A stretch of DNA of 64,000 bases. Origin: an uncultured Acetatifactor sp. (GTDB lineage Bacteria; Bacillota; Clostridia; Lachnospirales; Lachnospiraceae). Below the pieces are notes generated by a model. The model was given only the letters and a program-made list of their open reading frames with translations, searched no databases and had not been told where the DNA came from. Numbering within the stretch: position 1 is the first letter of the stretch; every line of letters begins with the position of its first letter. Below are positions 37,839 through 45,691 of this stretch, piece after piece. Position numbers and translations under genes: made by a program. The DNA is taken from assembly GCA_910577185.1 (NCBI GenBank), contig CAJTLR010000007.1, positions 30,205 to 94,204 on the forward strand, read 5' to 3'.

Positions 37839-37876
37839 AAAAAAGACTGCCGCTTACGGAGGGCAGTCCTTTTTTT
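37839..37876 (+). terminator. Terminator after the chemoreceptor gene
   Basis: A-run, stem GACTGCC to GGGCAGTC with a nine-base loop, then CTTTTTTT. Repeat copy D begins right after the T-tract. Confidence 0.9.
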
Positions 37877-37965
37877 ATGCGCAGGGGCGCATAAGGAAAT
37901 TAGCAGCAAAAGCTGCATGCGCCCCGCGCGGCGGGTAGTGGAGGAGAGCATTCCCCTGCTCGATA
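37877..37965 (+). repeat. Dispersed structured repeat family 1, copy D
   Basis: About 89 bp. The outer stem GGGGCGCAT to ATGCGCCCC is kept while the inner hairpin is GCAGC-AAAA-GCTGC instead of GTTGC-GCAAC: both sides changed together. The second hairpin is CGGGTA to TGCTCG. Copy E follows in tandem. Confidence 0.88.
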
Positions 37966-38052
37966 GCACAGGGGCGCGTAAGGAAAATAGTTGCGGACGC
38001 AACACGCGCCCCGCGCGGCGAGTAGGGAAGGTGAATCTTTCCTGCTCGATTG
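37966..38052 (+). repeat. Dispersed structured repeat family 1, copy E
   Basis: About 87 bp, in tandem with copy D and without its own terminator hairpin. The outer stem is GGGGCGCGT to ACGCGCCCC (both sides differ from copies B-D), the inner hairpin is GTTGC-GGAC-GCAAC, and the second hairpin arms are AGGGAAG and CTTTCCT, again with paired changes. Confidence 0.88.
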
Positions 38053-38202
38053 GAAAAAATTTACTATAAGACATGTATATGGTCAAATGAATTTTTGAAA
38101 AGTTTATGTGCAAGGTTATGGAATGTAAATGTCGGTATTACATATTATATAGAAAAAGTTGTTGAAATAGTTTATAAAATTTCGATAAAATTGTGGAAAA
38201 TA

Positions 38203-38231
38203 TTGCATTCAAATGTTAAATATGTTAAGAT
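38203..38231 (+). promoter_or_regulatory. Promoter of the LacI-family regulator gene
   Basis: TTGCAT, 17 bases, TAAGAT, in an AT-rich 260-bp gap (38053-38311) with no other feature. Confidence 0.5.
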
Positions 38232-38311
38232 GAAGCTACTTCATTTATGATTTATTTGTCAGTGGTTTTATTTGATTGCAGAAAATCTTATCTGACAAAA
38301 GAAAGGAAACC

Positions 38312-39325
38312 ATGAATAAAGTAACGATGCAGGATATTGCGGATGCACTTGGAATTTCACGGGTAACCGTTTGGAAAGTCTTTAATAATTATACAAATGT
38401 ATCAGCATCGCTCAGGGAAAAAGTGCTTACAAAGGCCAGGGAACTGGGGTATACGAAAGGACTGGCAGACCTGGAACAGACTGTACTGGAGAAAAATATT
38501 TCCCTGATTGTATCCAGACCGAATTCATCAACTTTTTGGACCAATATCATTCACAGAATGGCACAGGAGCTTTCTCTTCACAATGTCAATCTGGTGTATA
38601 CTTATATGCCTTCCGGGTATTCGGATAGGTTCAGAATGCCTGCCGTGCTGTCCAATGGTACGGTTCAGGGTGCGGTAGTCCTGAATGTGTATGACGAGAA
38701 TCTGGTAAAGGAAATTAACCAGCTGGATATTCCCAAGGTGTATCTTGACACGGTTCCGCAGATCGATTTAAATCAACTGAACGGGGATTTGATTATTTTG
38801 GAGGGTAATGACAGTGCATATCAGATTACACAGTCGGTTGTGGAAAAAGGGATGTCAAAAATCGGCTTTATCGGAGACATTCAATATGCCAGGACAAACT
38901 ATGACCGCTATGAAGGGTATTGCCAGTGCATGAAGGATTATCATCTTCCGGTGGAGGAAAGGTTCTGCCTGACGCATAGGATTGGCATTTTTTCTTACAA
39001 TAAGGAAATAAGCAGGTTTCTTGATGCCCTGAAAACGCTTCCGGATGCCTTTGTATGTGCAAGTGACTATATTGCGCATATCCTGCATCTCTATTTTCAG
39101 GAACATCAGGAGAGAATCCCCCGGGGAATTCTGGTGACCGGTTATGATGGCCGGAACGAATATGATGTGGGCAGAATCATTACCACGGCGGATGTGAAGA
39201 CAGAGTATATCGGCAAACGCCTGGCCGTGCAGATTATATACCGCATGGAGCATGAGGATGCACCTTTTGAGAGGACCTTCATAAAACCTTCGATTATATA
39301 CAGGGATTCGGTTTTATACGGATAA
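38312..39325 (+). CDS. LacI-family transcriptional regulator
   Basis: DNA-binding protein of 337 residues. The N-terminal helix-turn-helix reads VTMQDIADALGISRVTVWKVF, with the hinge helix region after it, and a periplasmic-binding-protein-like effector domain fills residues 60-335. ATG 38312 follows GAAAGGAA; the upstream frame has no site. It lies 85 bp before nagB in the same direction and is the obvious candidate to control the nagB promoter. The effector could be an amino-sugar phosphate or a glycan fragment (inferred). Confidence 0.92.
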   Translation: MNKVTMQDIADALGISRVTVWKVFNNYTNVSASLREKVLTKARELGYTKGLADLEQTVLEKNISLIVSRPNSSTFWTNIIHRMAQELSLHNVNLVYTYMPSGYSDRFRMPAVLSNGTVQGAVVLNVYDENLVKEINQLDIPKVYLDTVPQIDLNQLNGDLIILEGNDSAYQITQSVVEKGMSKIGFIGDIQYARTNYDRYEGYCQCMKDYHLPVEERFCLTHRIGIFSYNKEISRFLDALKTLPDAFVCASDYIAHILHLYFQEHQERIPRGILVTGYDGRNEYDVGRIITTADVKTEYIGKRLAVQIIYRMEHEDAPFERTFIKPSIIYRDSVLYG

Positions 39326-39342
39326 GGGATGACGACAGAAAG

Positions 39343-39371
39343 TTGACACTTGTGTGTGCCAATGATAAAAT
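39343..39371 (+). promoter_or_regulatory. nagBA promoter with overlapping imperfect palindrome
   Basis: A near-consensus promoter, TTGACA, 17 bases, TAAAAT. The segment 39343-39362 is an imperfect palindrome (TTGACACTTG against TGTGTGCCAA, 7 of 10 positions pairing) that could be a LacI-type operator, since a LacI regulator gene lies directly upstream. Confidence 0.65.
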
Positions 39372-39410
39372 AAAAAGAAAAAGCATAAAAAGAAAGGCGC
39401 GGGTGTAAGT

Positions 39411-40175
39411 ATGAAAATTTATGCAGCAAAAGATTACAACGATTTAAGCCGTAAGGCGGCAAATATCATTTCAGCCCAGATAATTCTGAAGCCGGATGCG
39501 ATATTGGGCCTTGCCACAGGCTCTACTCCTGTGGGCGCTTACAAGCAGCTGATTGCGTGGTATGAGGAGGGAGACCTGGATTTCTCCGGAATCCGCAGTG
39601 TCAATCTGGACGAATATAAGGGATTGTCCGGAGAGCATGACCAGAGTTACCGCTATTTTATGAACCACAATCTGTTTGACCATGTGAATATTGACAAAGA
39701 AAATACCAATGTGCCAAATGGACTTGCAGAGGACGCAGAGGCAGAGTGCAGCCGTTACAATCAGGTGATCAGGAACCTGGGCGGCATTGACTTGCAGCTT
39801 CTGGGCATTGGCGGCAACGGCCATATCGGTTTTAACGAGCCTTGTGATGTATTTGAAAAAGGAACCCATGTGGTGACCCTGACAGAAGAAACAAGACAGA
39901 GCAATGCCAGATTTTTCAGTTCCATAGATGAGGTGCCCACACATGCACTTACCATGGGCATCCAGAACATTATGTCGGCAAAGAAGGTACTGCTGCTGGC
40001 ATCCGGTGAGGCGAAATCAAAAGCGCTGTATGATTCCTGCTTCGGGCCGGTGACTCCGGATGTGCCCGCTTCCGTACTGCAGCTTCACAATGATGTGGTA
40101 GTGATTGCGGACGAAGCTGCCCTGGCCATGATCAGGGAGAACACGCACTGGGAGGGGTCTGTATATGATAATTAA
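39411..40175 (+). CDS. nagB: Glucosamine-6-phosphate deaminase
   Basis: Enzyme of 254 residues converting glucosamine 6-phosphate to fructose 6-phosphate and ammonia. Family motifs are clear: LGLATGSTPVGAYKQLI, the catalytic region SVNLDEYKGL and LQLLGIGGNGHIGFNEP. It overlaps the nagA start by 11 bp and shares its promoter, so the amino sugars released by the GH20 enzyme and by sialic acid breakdown can enter glycolysis. Confidence 0.97.
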   Translation: MKIYAAKDYNDLSRKAANIISAQIILKPDAILGLATGSTPVGAYKQLIAWYEEGDLDFSGIRSVNLDEYKGLSGEHDQSYRYFMNHNLFDHVNIDKENTNVPNGLAEDAEAECSRYNQVIRNLGGIDLQLLGIGGNGHIGFNEPCDVFEKGTHVVTLTEETRQSNARFFSSIDEVPTHALTMGIQNIMSAKKVLLLASGEAKSKALYDSCFGPVTPDVPASVLQLHNDVVVIADEAALAMIRENTHWEGSVYDN

Positions 40176-41283
40176 AAACGGCAGGGTCTTTCAGGAAGAT
40201 AAAACTTTTGTGAAAGAGGATCTGTATCTGGAAAATGGAAAAGTAGTGGAAAGCCCTGACCAGGTTTCGGATAAAACAGAAGTGGACGCAGAAGGACTGC
40301 TGGTATTTCCCGGACTGGTGGACGTGCACAGTCACGGGGCTGTAGGCCATGATTTTTCAGACGGGGATATGGAAGGGCTGAAAAAGATCCTGTCCTATGA
40401 ATATGCCCATGGCATTACTTCCTATTGCCCTACTTCCATGACCATCGATAAGGAAGACTTGCGCAGAATTTTCCGTGAGATGGGCAGCTTTTCGGAGACG
40501 GAGAATGCTTCGGGGGCACCCCTGGCCCATGTGGCCGGCATCAATATGGAGGGACCTTTTTTGGATGTATCCAAGAAGGGCGCCCATAGGGCGGAATGTA
40601 TCATGGCTCCGGATGTGGCTTTTTTCAGAGAGTGCAATGAAGCCTGCGGGAATCGCATCCGGCTTGTGACTCTGGCCCCCAACACGGAGGGAGCCATAGA
40701 GTTTACCAGGGAGCTGCATGATGAAGTTTCGATTTCCCTGGGACATTCGGGGGCAGATTATGATACGGCGAAGGAAGCCCTGGAAGCTGGGGCAAACCAT
40801 GTGACACATTTGTTCAACGCCATGATGCCACTGGGACACAGGACGCCAGGGCTGATCGGAGCGGCCGCAGAAGATGATAAATGTATGGCAGAGATGATCA
40901 GTGACGGGATTCATGTGCATGAGAGCATGGTACGGGCTGCCTTTAAACTTTTCCCGGGCAGAATCGTGCTGATCAGTGATTCCATGCGTGCCACAGGACT
41001 GGAGGATGGCACGTATGATCTGGGAGGGCAGCAGGTGACGGTAAACGGCAAGCTTGCCACACTGGCAGACGGTACTATCGCCGGTTCGGCAACCAATCTC
41101 TACGACTGTATGCGCACGGCTGTATCTTTCGGTATTCCTTTGGGAGAGGCAATTGCGGCAGCGACGATGAATCCTGCCAGAAGCATCGGGATTTATGACC
41201 AGGTAGGTTCCCTGACTCCGGGGAAACGGGCAGACGTTATACTGGCGGATGAAGAACTGAATCTGGTGAGAGTGATATCCTGA
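40165..41283 (+). CDS. nagA: N-acetylglucosamine-6-phosphate deacetylase
   Basis: Metal-dependent amidohydrolase of 372 residues that removes acetate from GlcNAc-6-P. The motifs VDVHSHGAVGHDFSDG, INMEGPFLDVSKKGAH, SLGHSGADYDTAKEA and NHVTHLFNAMMPLGHR carry the metal and substrate ligands; ISDSMRATG holds the catalytic Asp. It is translationally coupled to nagB (11 bp overlap) with GGAGGGG as its site. Confidence 0.97.
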   Translation: MIIKNGRVFQEDKTFVKEDLYLENGKVVESPDQVSDKTEVDAEGLLVFPGLVDVHSHGAVGHDFSDGDMEGLKKILSYEYAHGITSYCPTSMTIDKEDLRRIFREMGSFSETENASGAPLAHVAGINMEGPFLDVSKKGAHRAECIMAPDVAFFRECNEACGNRIRLVTLAPNTEGAIEFTRELHDEVSISLGHSGADYDTAKEALEAGANHVTHLFNAMMPLGHRTPGLIGAAAEDDKCMAEMISDGIHVHESMVRAAFKLFPGRIVLISDSMRATGLEDGTYDLGGQQVTVNGKLATLADGTIAGSATNLYDCMRTAVSFGIPLGEAIAAATMNPARSIGIYDQVGSLTPGKRADVILADEELNLVRVIS

Positions 41284-41318
41284 CAGAAAGGTATCAGGAA
41301 ACGGTGAAGTGATCAGGC

Positions 41319-41365
41319 AAAAGTGTAAAACCGAAAATGCAACAGATACGGTTTTACACTTTTTT
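41319..41365 (+). terminator. Terminator of the nagBA operon
   Basis: A 15-bp perfect stem (AAAAGTGTAAAACCG against CGGTTTTACACTTTT) with a loop of about 15 bases runs into a TTTTTT tract. Confidence 0.93.
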
Positions 41366-41498
41366 GCCCTAAAGGGATTTGTAAGTTTTATCCGCAAAGA
41401 AATTGAAGAAAGTAATTTCCGGAAAAAAGAGTTAGTTTATGTGCTCAGCTTCGGAACAAGGCAGTGGCAACAAAGACAGAAGTGATTCGGGAGAAAAA

Positions 41499-42938
41499 AT
41501 GATAAGGGAAGTGACAGATCCGTTTCCGGAGAACTGTATGGGGAGCAGAAGGTTTCGGATTCCCTCCATACTGGTAACACAGAAGGGCGCTGTGGCCGCG
41601 GCCTGCGACGCGCGGTGGAACCACGGACTGGATTCCGCAGGGAATCTTGAGACAGTAATGGCAAGATCTTTCGATGGGTGCAGAAGCTGGGAAAGACAGT
41701 TTGTAAATCACTTTGAGGATGTGGAAGACGGTTCTGACAGGTGCATATTCAGTGCAGGGTTTATTGACCCCGTGATGGGGGAGGACAGTCAGGGGAATCT
41801 CTATCTGCTGACAGATTTGTGCCCGGCTTTTGTGGGAGCCTGGGCAGTAGACGGTATTGTGTGCGGGCAGCAGCAGGGAGGCAGGCATCCCAACGGCCGG
41901 CCGGCTCTGAAGGATATGGAGAGTTATACCCATGCGGAGTCCCAGGAGCTGAATGAGAAGACATATCCCTATTATGTGGGAGATCCCGGAGAGGATGGTT
42001 TTCTGCCGGTTTTGTGTCTGAAGGACAATAAGCCGTATGAGAATTATCTGCTGGACGATGAAATGTATCTTTACCGCCGGGAGGGGGAGGAGATCAGGAA
42101 AGTGATGATTCCCCAGCTGGATGGAAAGGGAGAAATGACTTCCCGCCTGATACATGCCAATGTCTATTTTGCGGCATCTCCCATTAAAGCCTATCCGGCC
42201 TTTCATATTGTGTGCCGTGTCAGCAGGGATGGCGGAAAAACCTGGGGAAGAATGCAGGATATTTCCGGCCAGGTGGATGTCCGGGGATTTACGGCCGTCT
42301 GCCCCGGAAGGGGACTTTCCTACCGGTACGAAAATAAGGAGAGGATGATTTTTCCCATTTATGATAATAATCTGGGACCGGAATTTTCCAGTGTCATTTA
42401 TACGGAGGACCAGGGAAAGACCTGGAAGCGCGGAAAACGTGCAAAGGAAACAGGCTATAGGGAAGACGGTTCCTTTGTCAAATCTTCAGAATCCCAGATT
42501 GTGGAATTGCCCGGCGGTATATTGAGAATGTATTCCAGAAACCTGATTCAGGAGATCACATATACCGACAGCAGTGATGGCGGGGAGACATGGAGTGCAT
42601 ACCGAAGGGAACCTATGCTTACATATTGTGGAAATTGTATGGTGTCCGTGATCAATTATTCTCATCCCGTTGAGGGAAGGCCTGCTTTGGTGGCAAGTTA
42701 CCCGGGAGGGGATGGGGAGCCGTACCGCAGGGTGAACGGTGTGATTGCCATCGGACTGGTGGAAAACACGGGAGACGTGAACTGGAAATATCACTATTCC
42801 GTGAATCAGGCGCCCTTTTACTATAGCTGTCTGGCAGAACTGCCGGCTGGGAATATTGCGCTTTGGTATGAGTATGAGGAGTATGAAATAGGATTACGGG
42901 TTTATACACTGGAGGAATTGATACAGACATCCGGCTGA
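41499..42938 (+). CDS. GH33-type sialidase (exo-alpha-sialidase)
   Basis: Six-bladed propeller enzyme of 479 residues. The FRIP motif (FRIPS, Arg20) that binds the sialic acid carboxylate is near the N-terminus, followed by the catalytic-acid region CDARW (Asp37). Asp-boxes SRDGGKTW, TEDQGKTW and SSDGGETW are present, along with the late Glu region SESQIVEL. ATG 41499 has GGGAG five bases upstream; the frame is open for 20 further codons without a site. The lack of any signal peptide or anchor is unusual for a sialidase and suggests that it acts on imported sialylated glycans. The NanA-like lyase gene follows. Confidence 0.88.
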   Translation: MIREVTDPFPENCMGSRRFRIPSILVTQKGAVAAACDARWNHGLDSAGNLETVMARSFDGCRSWERQFVNHFEDVEDGSDRCIFSAGFIDPVMGEDSQGNLYLLTDLCPAFVGAWAVDGIVCGQQQGGRHPNGRPALKDMESYTHAESQELNEKTYPYYVGDPGEDGFLPVLCLKDNKPYENYLLDDEMYLYRREGEEIRKVMIPQLDGKGEMTSRLIHANVYFAASPIKAYPAFHIVCRVSRDGGKTWGRMQDISGQVDVRGFTAVCPGRGLSYRYENKERMIFPIYDNNLGPEFSSVIYTEDQGKTWKRGKRAKETGYREDGSFVKSSESQIVELPGGILRMYSRNLIQEITYTDSSDGGETWSAYRREPMLTYCGNCMVSVINYSHPVEGRPALVASYPGGDGEPYRRVNGVIAIGLVENTGDVNWKYHYSVNQAPFYYSCLAELPAGNIALWYEYEEYEIGLRVYTLEELIQTSG

Positions 42939-43088
42939 GATAAGATGGACGGCCGGGGGATATGGCAGGACAGTATCGGAACATTAGGACAGAGTGTGTG
43001 CGGAGAACTTATGGAAGCGGAAACAGACATAAATGATTGTGGAAAAAGGTACAGAAGGACATATTGGAATAAAAAACAGGAGGAAAAT

Positions 43089-44003
43089 ATGAGTAACATA
43101 GGAAAATATCAGGGAATTATTCCGGCTTTTTATGCATGCTATGACGAAAAGGGAAAGGTCAGCAAAGAGGGCACCAGAAATCTCACGAGACATCTCATAG
43201 AGAAGGGTGTGAAAGGCTTATATGTATGCGGGTCTTCGGGAGAATGTATCTATTTGAAGAAAAAAGAGCGCCGGAAGATTCTGGAGACAGTGATGGAGGA
43301 AGCGGAAGGGAAGATCACGGTTATCGCCCATGTGGCATGTAATAATACGGAAGACAGCTGTGAACTGGCTGCTCATGCAGAAGAACTGGGAGTGGATGCC
43401 ATTGCCGCCATCCCTCCGATTTACTTCCATTTGCCGGAGTATGCAGTGGCAGAATACTGGAATAATATATCGGCAGCAGCCCCGGATACAGATTTTGTCA
43501 TTTATAATATTCCGCAGCTGGCCGGTACAAGGCTCACCCTGCCCTTATATAAGAAAATGCTGGAAAATCCCAAGGTAATAGGCGTGAAGAATTCCTCTGA
43601 ATCAGCCCAGGATATCCAGATGTTTAAGGATGCGGGAGGGGAAGGAAGGGTGGTTTTCAACGGCCCGGATGAGCAGCTGGTAAGCGGTCTTGCCATTGGG
43701 GCCGACGGCGGAATCGGCGGTACCTATGCCGTGATGCCGGAGCTTTATCTCGCTATTTTTGATGCCGTGGCAAAGGGAGATATGGCCAGGGCAAAGGCAA
43801 TACAGAATGATGCCTGCCGGATTATTTATGCGTTGTGCGGCTGCCATGGAAATATGTACGCAGTGATCAAGAAAGTGATGGAATTGCGGGAAGGTTTGTA
43901 TCTGGGCGGTGTCAGGAAGCCTCTGGCAGACATTGCGGAGACAGATATGCAGAAGATCAGACAGTGTGCACAGATGATTGATGAGGCCGTGGGAAAATTA
44001 TGA
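43089..44003 (+). CDS. nanA: N-acetylneuraminate lyase-like DapA-family aldolase
   Basis: Class I aldolase of 304 residues. The GSSGE loop (48-52), the catalytic Tyr139 in VIYNIPQ and the Schiff-base Lys167 in VIGVKNSS are all present. GSSGE rather than GTTGE, together with the adjacent sialidase, favours sialic acid cleavage to ManNAc and pyruvate over dihydrodipicolinate synthesis. The start follows AGGAGG by five bases. NanE and NanK homologues are absent from the window, so later steps must be encoded elsewhere. Confidence 0.88.
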   Translation: MSNIGKYQGIIPAFYACYDEKGKVSKEGTRNLTRHLIEKGVKGLYVCGSSGECIYLKKKERRKILETVMEEAEGKITVIAHVACNNTEDSCELAAHAEELGVDAIAAIPPIYFHLPEYAVAEYWNNISAAAPDTDFVIYNIPQLAGTRLTLPLYKKMLENPKVIGVKNSSESAQDIQMFKDAGGEGRVVFNGPDEQLVSGLAIGADGGIGGTYAVMPELYLAIFDAVAKGDMARAKAIQNDACRIIYALCGCHGNMYAVIKKVMELREGLYLGGVRKPLADIAETDMQKIRQCAQMIDEAVGKL

Positions 44004-44092
44004 GCATAATCTGACCGGAAGTAACAGTTCTGTGTCCTGACTGAACCGTTACGGTTAGAAGCGGCAGTCAGTTAAATGCGGTGATATCAGGC

Positions 44093-44121
44093 TTGCTTTT
44101 TCATGCGGCCTATGTTAAAAT
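44093..44121 (+). promoter_or_regulatory. Promoter of the cobalamin riboswitch unit
   Basis: TTGCTT, 17 bases, TAAAAT, about 22 bases upstream of the first riboswitch stem. The stretch 44004-44092 after the lyase gene holds no gene. Confidence 0.7.
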
Positions 44122-44142
44122 ACTGACTTAAGTGAATATGGA

Positions 44143-44349
44143 CATCATAGGTGCCGGAGGGTAAGTTATTTGCCTGGTCCGGTGAAAAGGGAAGCAGGTG
44201 TAAGTCCTGCACGATCTCGTCGCTGTGAGAGAGGAGTTTTGTTTCCACCGCTGAAACAGAGGAAGTCTGCGGTGTATGTCACTGGGAAATGTTCCCGGGA
44301 AGACGAAACAGAATGTTGATACTTGAGTCAGAAGACCTGCCTTTGATGG
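44143..44349 (+). ncRNA. Cobalamin (AdoCbl) riboswitch
   Basis: The conserved elements are in order: GGTGCCGGAGGG, GGGAAGCAGGTGTAAGTCC, the core CACTGGGAAATGTTCCCGGG with GAAGACGAAACAG, then GAGTCAGAAGACCTGCC. CATCA near 44143 pairs with TGATG near 44345 as closing stem P1. A terminator lies about 95 bases downstream, so cobalamin binding probably stops transcription of the DUF4430 and ECF genes. Confidence 0.95.
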
Positions 44350-44444
44350 GTACTGTGAGGCCACGAGGAATTGGCTGGTACGTTGAATGAAAAGTCAGTC
44401 AGACTGCTTTCTGTTATGCCTGAACAATAAAGACACTATGCCAG

Positions 44445-44474
44445 CTCCCGCAATATTGCGGGAGTTTTGTTTTT
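44445..44474 (+). terminator. Riboswitch-controlled terminator
   Basis: CTCCCGCAATATTGCGGGAG, a perfect 10-bp palindromic stem, followed by TTTTGTTTTT. It stands between the cobalamin riboswitch and the DUF4430 gene and is the likely expression platform. Confidence 0.9.
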
Positions 44475-44609
44475 CATGGGCAGCCACAGTCCCTCTGTAT
44501 TCCATACCGCATCAGGCTCAGCCATAAAATGGCAGAAACCGGGCCTGCTGCGGGCGATCCGGGAAGCCGGAAAACCAGGATGTTAAATCATCATAAAACG
44601 GAGGAGAAT

Positions 44610-45026
44610 ATGGAAAACAAAAGCAAGACAAGCAGTAAGAAAATTATTTTCGGTATTGTGGCATTGGCGGCGGTGATTGTACTTTTTGCCGTGATATACA
44701 ATGTATACCGGGAAAAGCCAGTGGAGGGCGGCAAATCCATTACCATTGAAGTGGTGGATGGGGAACAGAAAAGTACTGTCTATGAATTAAAGACAGATGC
44801 GGAGTATTTCCGGCAGGCCATGGAGGAGACGGAAGGGCTTACTTTTTCCGGAACGGAAAGTGAGTATGGGATGATGGTGGATACGGTAAACGGTGTGACA
44901 GCAGATTTCAATGCGGATGGGGCGTACTGGTCTTTTTATGTAAACGGTGAGTACTGTAATTATGGAATTGATACCCAGCCGGTGCTGGACGGGGATGCCT
45001 TTTCCATAGTCTACACGACGGAGTGA
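44610..45026 (+). CDS. DUF4430 membrane-anchored protein
   Basis: Protein of 138 residues with one N-terminal membrane helix (about 11-29) and an exported DUF4430 domain (ITIEVVDGEQKS, YGMMVDTVNGVTADF, YWSFYVNGEYCNYGIDTQP). DUF4430 resembles the C-terminal domain of vertebrate cobalamin carriers. Control by a cobalamin riboswitch and linkage to an ECF S component support a surface corrinoid-binding role (inferred). ATG 44610 is five bases after GGAGG. Confidence 0.88.
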   Translation: MENKSKTSSKKIIFGIVALAAVIVLFAVIYNVYREKPVEGGKSITIEVVDGEQKSTVYELKTDAEYFRQAMEETEGLTFSGTESEYGMMVDTVNGVTADFNADGAYWSFYVNGEYCNYGIDTQPVLDGDAFSIVYTTE

Positions 45027-45048
45027 CGTCCGGAAAGCGCGATTGCAG

Positions 45049-45597
45049 ATGGAAAAGCAAAAAGAACAGAGAAAACTGTCTATTCAGGATATTGCCCTGG
45101 TGGGCGTGATGGTGGCAGTGATAGAAGTGAGTAAAGCGGCACTTGCGTTTCTTCCCAATATAGAACTGACCAGTTTCTGGGTGATTCTGTTTACGCTTAT
45201 GTTTGAGTGGAAGATTCTCTTTGTGGTGCCGGTCTTTATTCTGACAGAAGGTACTGTTTATGGTTTTGGGCTGTGGTGGATTATGTATTTGTACGCATGG
45301 CCTCTGCTGGCCCTGCTGGCATGGATTTTCAGAAGGCAGGAATCTGCGTGGTTCTGGAGCGTGCTGTCTGGCGGATTCGGACTGATGTTTGGCTTTCTGT
45401 GCGCCATACCCTATGCGGTGCTGGGGGCAGCAGGGGACGGCGGCTTCCGGGACGGCCTGGTGGCGGGATTTACATGGTGGGTGGCAGGCATTCCCTGGGA
45501 TATCGCCCATGCCGTTGGCAATTTCGTTTTTATGCTGATATTGTACCGTCCGGTTCGCAAAGCGATGTCAAATATGAAAAAGTCCCGGATCAGGTAA
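45049..45597 (+). CDS. ECF transporter S component, probably for cobalamin or a precursor
   Basis: Integral membrane protein of 182 residues with five to six helices. It begins with the short basic stretch typical of S components (KLSIQDIALVGVMVAVIEVSK). The shared EcfA, EcfA' and EcfT subunits are not in the window. Its substrate is inferred from the cobalamin riboswitch. ATG 45049 is chosen over an in-frame TTG at 45043. A hairpin follows the stop codon. Confidence 0.83.
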   Translation: MEKQKEQRKLSIQDIALVGVMVAVIEVSKAALAFLPNIELTSFWVILFTLMFEWKILFVVPVFILTEGTVYGFGLWWIMYLYAWPLLALLAWIFRRQESAWFWSVLSGGFGLMFGFLCAIPYAVLGAAGDGGFRDGLVAGFTWWVAGIPWDIAHAVGNFVFMLILYRPVRKAMSNMKKSRIR

Positions 45598-45600
45598 AAT

Positions 45601-45634
45601 GTCACACCGGAGAGAGGACAGTTTCCGGTGTGAC
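45601..45634. terminator. Hairpin between convergent operons
   Basis: A perfect 11-bp inverted repeat (GTCACACCGGA and TCCGGTGTGAC) separates the ECF gene from the oppositely oriented histidine kinase gene. The only T-rich tail is on the - strand (ATTTTA), so it serves the kinase operon best, possibly both. Confidence 0.65.
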
Positions 45635-45691
45635 TTCAGGATGATGCAGGGTAAGGGTTTGTCCCATTTGCTGGGACGAAAAGACGGTTTT

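Noticed and set aside
43089..44003. Dihydrodipicolinate synthase (dapA)
   Set aside because: The GSSGE loop and the neighbouring sialidase fit a sialic acid lyase better, although side activity on related aldols is possible.
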